17,891 bases of DNA from JAGMXM01 sp964458325. GTDB lineage: Bacteria > Verrucomicrobiota > Verrucomicrobiia > Limisphaerales > UBA1319. The stretch is taken from contig CAYWIM010000091.1 of assembly GCA_964458325.1 (NCBI GenBank), positions 1-17,891 on the forward strand. Reading direction: 5' to 3'. The translations under genes were made by a program, and so were the position numbers. Under the pieces are notes generated by a model. It did not search any database. It was not told the origin of the DNA and saw nothing but the letters and a program-made list of their open reading frames with translations. This document shows positions 15,194-17,891 of this stretch, piece after piece; position 1 is the first letter of the stretch; each line of letters opens with the position of its first letter.

Positions 15194-16159
15194 ATGCCAC
15201 TGACTCACACACGCGATTTGTTCGCCAAGGCCCTCAAAGGCAAATACGCATTGGGCGCTTTCAATGTGAACAACATGGAACTGCTCCAGGCCATTGTCGA
15301 GGCCTGCGAAGCCGAAAAAGCCCCTCTGATCCTCCAGATCTCGAAGGGCGCCCGGCAATACGCCAACCCGGTCTACCTCCGCCGGTTGATTGATGCGGCC
15401 GTCAGCCTCACCACCATCCCCATCGCCGTTCACCTCGATCACGGCGACACATTCGAGCTCTGCAAGGATTGCATCGACGAGGGATTCACGAGCGTGATGA
15501 TTGACGGCAGCCACCTGCCTTTCGATAAGAACGTCGAAGTCACCAAGAAGGTCGTCGAGTACGCCCACAAACGTAACGCTGTGGTCGAAGGGGAGCTGGG
15601 CAAGCTGGTCGGCGCCCAGCATGACGATGGCGAGGAAGGCGGAGGCTACTCGAAAGGCGGAGTCTATACCCATCCGGACGAGGCGGTTGCCTTCGTCAAA
15701 GCCACCGGGTGCGACTCGCTTGCGGTCGCCATCGGCAACTCGCACGGCGCATACAAGTTCAAGGGCGCCCAGCACCTCGACCTCGAGCGGCTCAAAGCCA
15801 TCAAGAAGGCCCTCCTCGATGCCGGGCTCGGCGATTACCCGCTGGTTCTGCATGGGGCCTCGAGCGTGCCCAAGGAGCTCACCGTCGAGATCAACAAATA
15901 TGGCGGGAAGCTCGGCGAGGACACCGCTGGCGTCCCCGAGGCCGACATCGAGGTTGCCCGTCGAGTCGGCTGCGCCAAGGTCAACATCGACACTGACTTG
16001 CGCCTGGCCCTGACCGCCGGCATCCGCAAGGTCTTTTCCGAATCGCCCAAGGAATTCGATCCGCGCAAGTACCTCGGCCCGGCTCGTGCCCGCGTCCAGG
16101 ATCTCGTGCGGCACAAGGTCCGCAACGTCCTTTGCTGCGCCGGACACGCGTTCGACTAG
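15194..16159 (+). CDS. fba: Class II fructose-bisphosphate aldolase
   Basis: This zinc enzyme cleaves fructose-1,6-bisphosphate to DHAP and glyceraldehyde-3-phosphate in glycolysis and runs in reverse in gluconeogenesis. The 321-residue protein has the class II motifs in order: YALGAFNVNN (18-27), HLDHGD with Asp82 and zinc-ligand His83, the VEGELG segment with Glu134, the glycine-rich loop after GAQHDDGEEGGG, IGNSHGAYK with His184, LHGASS with His220, and KVNIDTDLR (262-270). The GNSHG, LHGASS and NIDTDLR motifs put it with the class IIB (Gat/Kba-like) aldolases, so a related sugar bisphosphate substrate is a minor possibility. The ATG has an AGGA six bases upstream. A terminator-like structure precedes the gene, so it probably has its own promoter in 15093-15180. 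Confidence 0.96.
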   Translation: MPLTHTRDLFAKALKGKYALGAFNVNNMELLQAIVEACEAEKAPLILQISKGARQYANPVYLRRLIDAAVSLTTIPIAVHLDHGDTFELCKDCIDEGFTSVMIDGSHLPFDKNVEVTKKVVEYAHKRNAVVEGELGKLVGAQHDDGEEGGGYSKGGVYTHPDEAVAFVKATGCDSLAVAIGNSHGAYKFKGAQHLDLERLKAIKKALLDAGLGDYPLVLHGASSVPKELTVEINKYGGKLGEDTAGVPEADIEVARRVGCAKVNIDTDLRLALTAGIRKVFSESPKEFDPRKYLGPARARVQDLVRHKVRNVLCCAGHAFD

Positions 16160-16206
16160 GTGCGCCAGTCCCAGACGCGTTTTGCCTCGATTCATGCCGA
16201 AAACTC

Positions 16207-16240
16207 AGGCGGCGTTGGGTGCGCCATGCCGCCTCTTTCC
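16207..16240 (+). terminator. Terminator-like hairpin after fba
   Basis: aggcggc (16207-16213) and gccgcct (16228-16234) form a perfect 7-base stem, extendable by a G-U and a T-A pair, followed by ctttcc. It lies 47 bases after the aldolase stop codon and before the lipoprotein gene, which argues for separate transcripts. The T-run is short. Confidence 0.4.
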
Positions 16241-16243
16241 GGC

Positions 16244-16270
16244 TTGCCATCGAATCCCAAAAGCTGTAAT
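16244..16270 (+). promoter_or_regulatory. Candidate promoter of the lipoprotein gene
   Basis: TTGCCA (16244-16249) and TGTAAT (16265-16270) are spaced 15 bases apart, in a locally AT-rich stretch that stands out from its surroundings, 22 bases before the lipoprotein ATG. The spacing is short for sigma-70, so this is a weak call. Confidence 0.3.
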
Positions 16271-16292
16271 AGATCTTTTGTTAGAGGAAATT

Positions 16293-16793
16293 ATGAATAT
16301 GAAATCTGGTATCCGACTGATATTGGCGGTGGCGATCGTTTCCTTAGCGGCAGCCTGCAAACGGGAACCCGCGACTCCGCCTCCAACCAACACGCCGAGC
16401 GGCGTGCTCAGCAACGCGGCAGCCCAAACAGGCGCCGCCATCCGGTCCGCCACCGATCAGGCGGCCCAAGGGGCTGGCCGGGCTGCCACCCAGGCTGTGG
16501 GCGCGATCCAGCAGGGCGCGGCCGCCGCCCTTCAGGCCGTCACGAATGCGATCCCGCAAACAGCTCAAGTCCAAACGGCGCTCGGCACCGCCACGCAGCT
16601 GGTCACCCAGGGCAAATACCAGGAAGCCCTCCAGAGCCTGGGCAGCCTGGCCACTGTGAAGCTCACCCCTGAGCAGCAAAAGAGTGTGGACGCCCTCAAG
16701 CAGCAGATCAACGCCGCGCTGGCCAAAGGCACATCCGCCGCAGGCGCAGCCGTCGGCGCGATCACCAATGCGGTTCCCCCTCTGCCTCGCTAA
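16293..16793 (+). CDS. Small alanine-rich lipoprotein of unknown function
   Basis: The 166-residue protein starts with a lipoprotein-type signal peptide (MNMKSGIRLILAVAIVSLAA) ending in AAAC, so Cys22 would be lipidated by Lgt and become the mature N-terminus. Its -3 residue is Ala rather than the preferred Leu. A short Pro/Thr linker follows (REPATPPPTNTPS), then a repetitive Ala/Gln/Thr/Gly-rich region (about 40-100) that should form amphipathic helices. Near 95-145 comes one TPR-like helical hairpin (TQLVTQGKYQEALQSLGSLA...LTPEQQKSVDALKQQI). The family is not recognised; the low-complexity middle makes distant matches unreliable. The start is supported by AGAGG five bases before the ATG. 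The ndk gene converges on it from the other side. Confidence 0.8.
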   Translation: MNMKSGIRLILAVAIVSLAAACKREPATPPPTNTPSGVLSNAAAQTGAAIRSATDQAAQGAGRAATQAVGAIQQGAAAALQAVTNAIPQTAQVQTALGTATQLVTQGKYQEALQSLGSLATVKLTPEQQKSVDALKQQINAALAKGTSAAGAAVGAITNAVPPLPR

Positions 16794-16807
16794 GCGATCC
16801 CCATCGC
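16794..16807. terminator. Small hairpin in the convergent lipoprotein/ndk gap
   Basis: gcgat (16794-16798) and atcgc (16803-16807) pair around cccc immediately after the lipoprotein stop codon. The stem is only five pairs with no T-run. The 68-base gap between the two convergent genes shows nothing stronger apart from two copies of the palindrome ggcgcc. Confidence 0.2.
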
Positions 16808-16861
16808 GATTCTCAACGGCGCCGCGGACGCAGTCTTGACTGGCTGCTCCAAGGCGCCGCT

Positions 16862-17302
16862 CTATTTCGGAAACCAAACCTCGATCTCGCGCCGGGCCGC
16901 CTCATCCGAATCCGAGGCGTGCGCAAGGTTATACAGCCCGCGATCGAGGGAATCGGCATGCCGAATCGTGTCGCAGCTGAAATCGCCCCGGATCGTTCCA
17001 GGCGGGGCTGAGGCGGGCTCGGTGGGGCCGATCAGCGCGCGCACTTTCTGGATGGCCTGAACGCCGCTCAGCACCATGGCGATCATCGGTTTGCCAGCCA
17101 GGTAATTCGTGTTCTTGACGAACGCTGCCGGGTTGCGCGGCTCCAGATCGGCATAATGACGCCGCAGCAGCTCGCGGTCCGGGCGGGTCAGGCGGATGGC
17201 TTCGATCGCGAGGCCGGCGCGCTCGAAGCGCTCGATGATCCGGCCCACCAATGCCCGATCGATCGCATCCGGCTTCAGCAGCACCAGCGTTTGTTGAATC
17301 AT
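16862..17302 (-). CDS. ndk: Nucleoside diphosphate kinase
   Basis: Ndk equilibrates nucleoside di- and triphosphates through a phosphohistidine intermediate. The 146-residue protein begins MIQQTLVLLKPDA (Lys10 of the family) and has the NYLAGKPMIAMVLSG strand, the IGPTEPASAPPGTIRGDF segment (91-108) and the phosphorylated His in NLAHASDS (His128), ending EVWF. The stretch between RGDF and the active His is about ten residues longer than in E. coli or human enzymes, a long-loop form also known from some archaeal and bacterial Ndks. The start at ATG 17302 gives the canonical N-terminus; the open frame continues upstream through the tRNA, which rules out a longer protein. No strong ribosome binding site is visible. 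Confidence 0.94.
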   Translation of the reverse strand: MIQQTLVLLKPDAIDRALVGRIIERFERAGLAIEAIRLTRPDRELLRRHYADLEPRNPAAFVKNTNYLAGKPMIAMVLSGVQAIQKVRALIGPTEPASAPPGTIRGDFSCDTIRHADSLDRGLYNLAHASDSDEAARREIEVWFPK

Positions 17303-17311
17303 AGCGGATCT

Positions 17312-17359
17312 CAGAGCCTGTGTAAGAATGAATTCCGATTTCCTTTTTGCACAGAGCCT
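17312..17359. repeat. 8-base direct repeat between tRNA-Arg and ndk
   Basis: cagagcct occurs at 17312-17319 and again at 17352-17359, 40 bases apart, just past the 3' end of the tRNA. It could be a relic of an insertion or chance. Confidence 0.3.
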
Positions 17360-17369
17360 CGAATGAAGA

Positions 17370-17446
17370 TGGTGCGCGAGGCGGGAGTTGAACCCACAAC
17401 CTGCGGCTCCGGAGGCCGTCACTCTATCCAATTGAGCTACTCGCGC
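17370..17446 (-). tRNA. tRNA-Arg, anticodon CCG, CCA end encoded
   Basis: The 77-base cloverleaf reads: acceptor GCGCGAG/CTCGCGC, T8 A9, D arm GCTC-AATTGGATA-GAGT, anticodon stem ACGGC/GCCGC with loop CTCCGGA (anticodon CCG, decoding CGG), five-base variable loop AGGTT, T arm GTGGG-TTCAACT-CCCGC, discriminator A and encoded CCA (17370-17372). All helices close except an A-C opposition at 27-43 at the top of the anticodon stem. The gene lies 67 bases upstream of ndk on the same strand. Confidence 0.95.
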
Positions 17447-17587
17447 ACCCGTTGATGATCCAGCCATCCCCGCGGCCATCCGCCACGACAAGGATCTCCC
17501 GCACCCGGTGTTGTCACCTGGTGCTCCCGGCAGATCTCCGGACCTCGGAACGGACATTGCCGCTCCAGACCGTGCCGGTCCGAACCA

Positions 17588-17891
17588 TCATGGACTTACT
17601 ATGCCCTACCGAAGCGCGGAGGCAAGCAAATACGACGTGCGCAGCGCGAACCGCGCCCTCGCCCAGCGACGGCTGCATGGGCTCCAGGAAAAGACCAGCC
17701 GGCTGGCCCAGTATGGTGGATCCAGCCGGATCACTTTCCGCGAGTTGGCCGACCGCTGGCTGGCCAACACCCGGATCAAGCTCAAGGGCCGGAGATATTC
17801 AATAGCCGACAAGAATGTCGGCGATCGGTTGGTTGCAGGCCTTCAGCCGGACCCGACAGCGTCGCGTCCCTACCTTTCGGCCTACCGACGC
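17588..17891 (+). pseudogene. Probable frameshifted tyrosine recombinase (integrase) fragment, running off the right edge
   Basis: The frame from 17601 to the window end is open for 97 codons. It encodes NRALAQRRLHGLQEKTSRLA followed by ITFRELADRWLANTRIKLK (residues 44-62), which resembles the linker and start of the SAM-like core-binding domain of phage-type integrases (pattern TFxELAxRWL...LK). Another frame at 17588-17641 encodes SWTYYALPKRGGKQIRRA, which looks like the arm-type N-terminal beta-strand region expected just before it. The two halves are out of frame, so I infer a frameshift near 17640-17655. After LKG the reading becomes unconvincing in every frame. The catalytic domain would lie beyond the edge. 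There is no Shine-Dalgarno before the ATG. The position beside a tRNA gene fits integrase biology. It remains a recognition by eye of a short segment. Confidence 0.4.

Noticed and set aside
17303..17557. An extension of the ndk frame upstream to 17557
   Set aside because: It would read through the tRNA-Arg gene; Ndk homology begins at the ATG at 17302.
17447..17587. A gene or promoter between tRNA-Arg and the integrase-like fragment
   Set aside because: No start with a ribosome binding site, no protein pattern and no clear tRNA promoter hexamers were found in this 141-base stretch.

Overview
The window is GC-rich bacterial chromosome packed with housekeeping genes. I infer a member of the PVC group, most likely Verrucomicrobiota (possibly the Pedosphaera/Limisphaera side). 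The grounds are a Rho factor with a long low-complexity N-terminal extension, a neutral-ceramidase-like exported protein of the type common in Planctomycetes and Verrucomicrobia, a 33-residue AURKAIP1/COX24-type ribosomal protein, a membrane-fused spermidine-synthase-like protein and a FTLIELLVVIAIIAIL-type prepilin. No marker gene here fixes the phylum, so this is inference from family content.

Layout. Positions 1-13401 are almost entirely minus strand. In transcription order the genes are lgt, an RluD-type pseudouridine synthase, a ceramidase-like exported protein, purN, hisG (4-base overlap with purN), a tiny bS22-like ribosomal protein gene, a TPR protein, purD, a degenerate S41-protease-like exported protein (4-base overlap with purD), a three-domain fusion of low-molecular-weight phosphatase, ribose-5-phosphate isomerase B and serine hydroxymethyltransferase, then rho and the 5' end of a prepilin gene. 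At 13402-13458 the direction changes. A membrane/spermidine-synthase-like protein, class II fructose-bisphosphate aldolase (fba) and a small lipoprotein follow on the plus strand. Then ndk and a tRNA-Arg(CCG) lie on the minus strand. The right edge (17588-17891) holds what looks like a frameshifted tyrosine-recombinase fragment next to the tRNA.

How the genes fit together. The minus-strand run concentrates enzymes around ribose-5-phosphate, PRPP, glycine and one-carbon units. RpiB makes ribose-5-phosphate (the PRPP precursor). SHMT makes glycine (a PurD substrate) and the one-carbon unit that becomes the formyl donor for PurN. HisG consumes PRPP and ATP, and the histidine pathway returns AICAR to purine synthesis. 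Lgt would lipidate lipoproteins such as the one at 16293-16793.

The most unusual object is the 714-residue phosphatase-RpiB-SHMT polypeptide (1999-4143). It joins in one chain three functions that are encoded by neighbouring separate genes in Bacillus (ywlE, ywlF, glyA). No CRISPR array, insertion sequence, phage module or riboswitch was recognised. No gene-free stretch exceeds 300 bases; the longest interval without a confident intact gene is the right edge after the tRNA (17447-17891).
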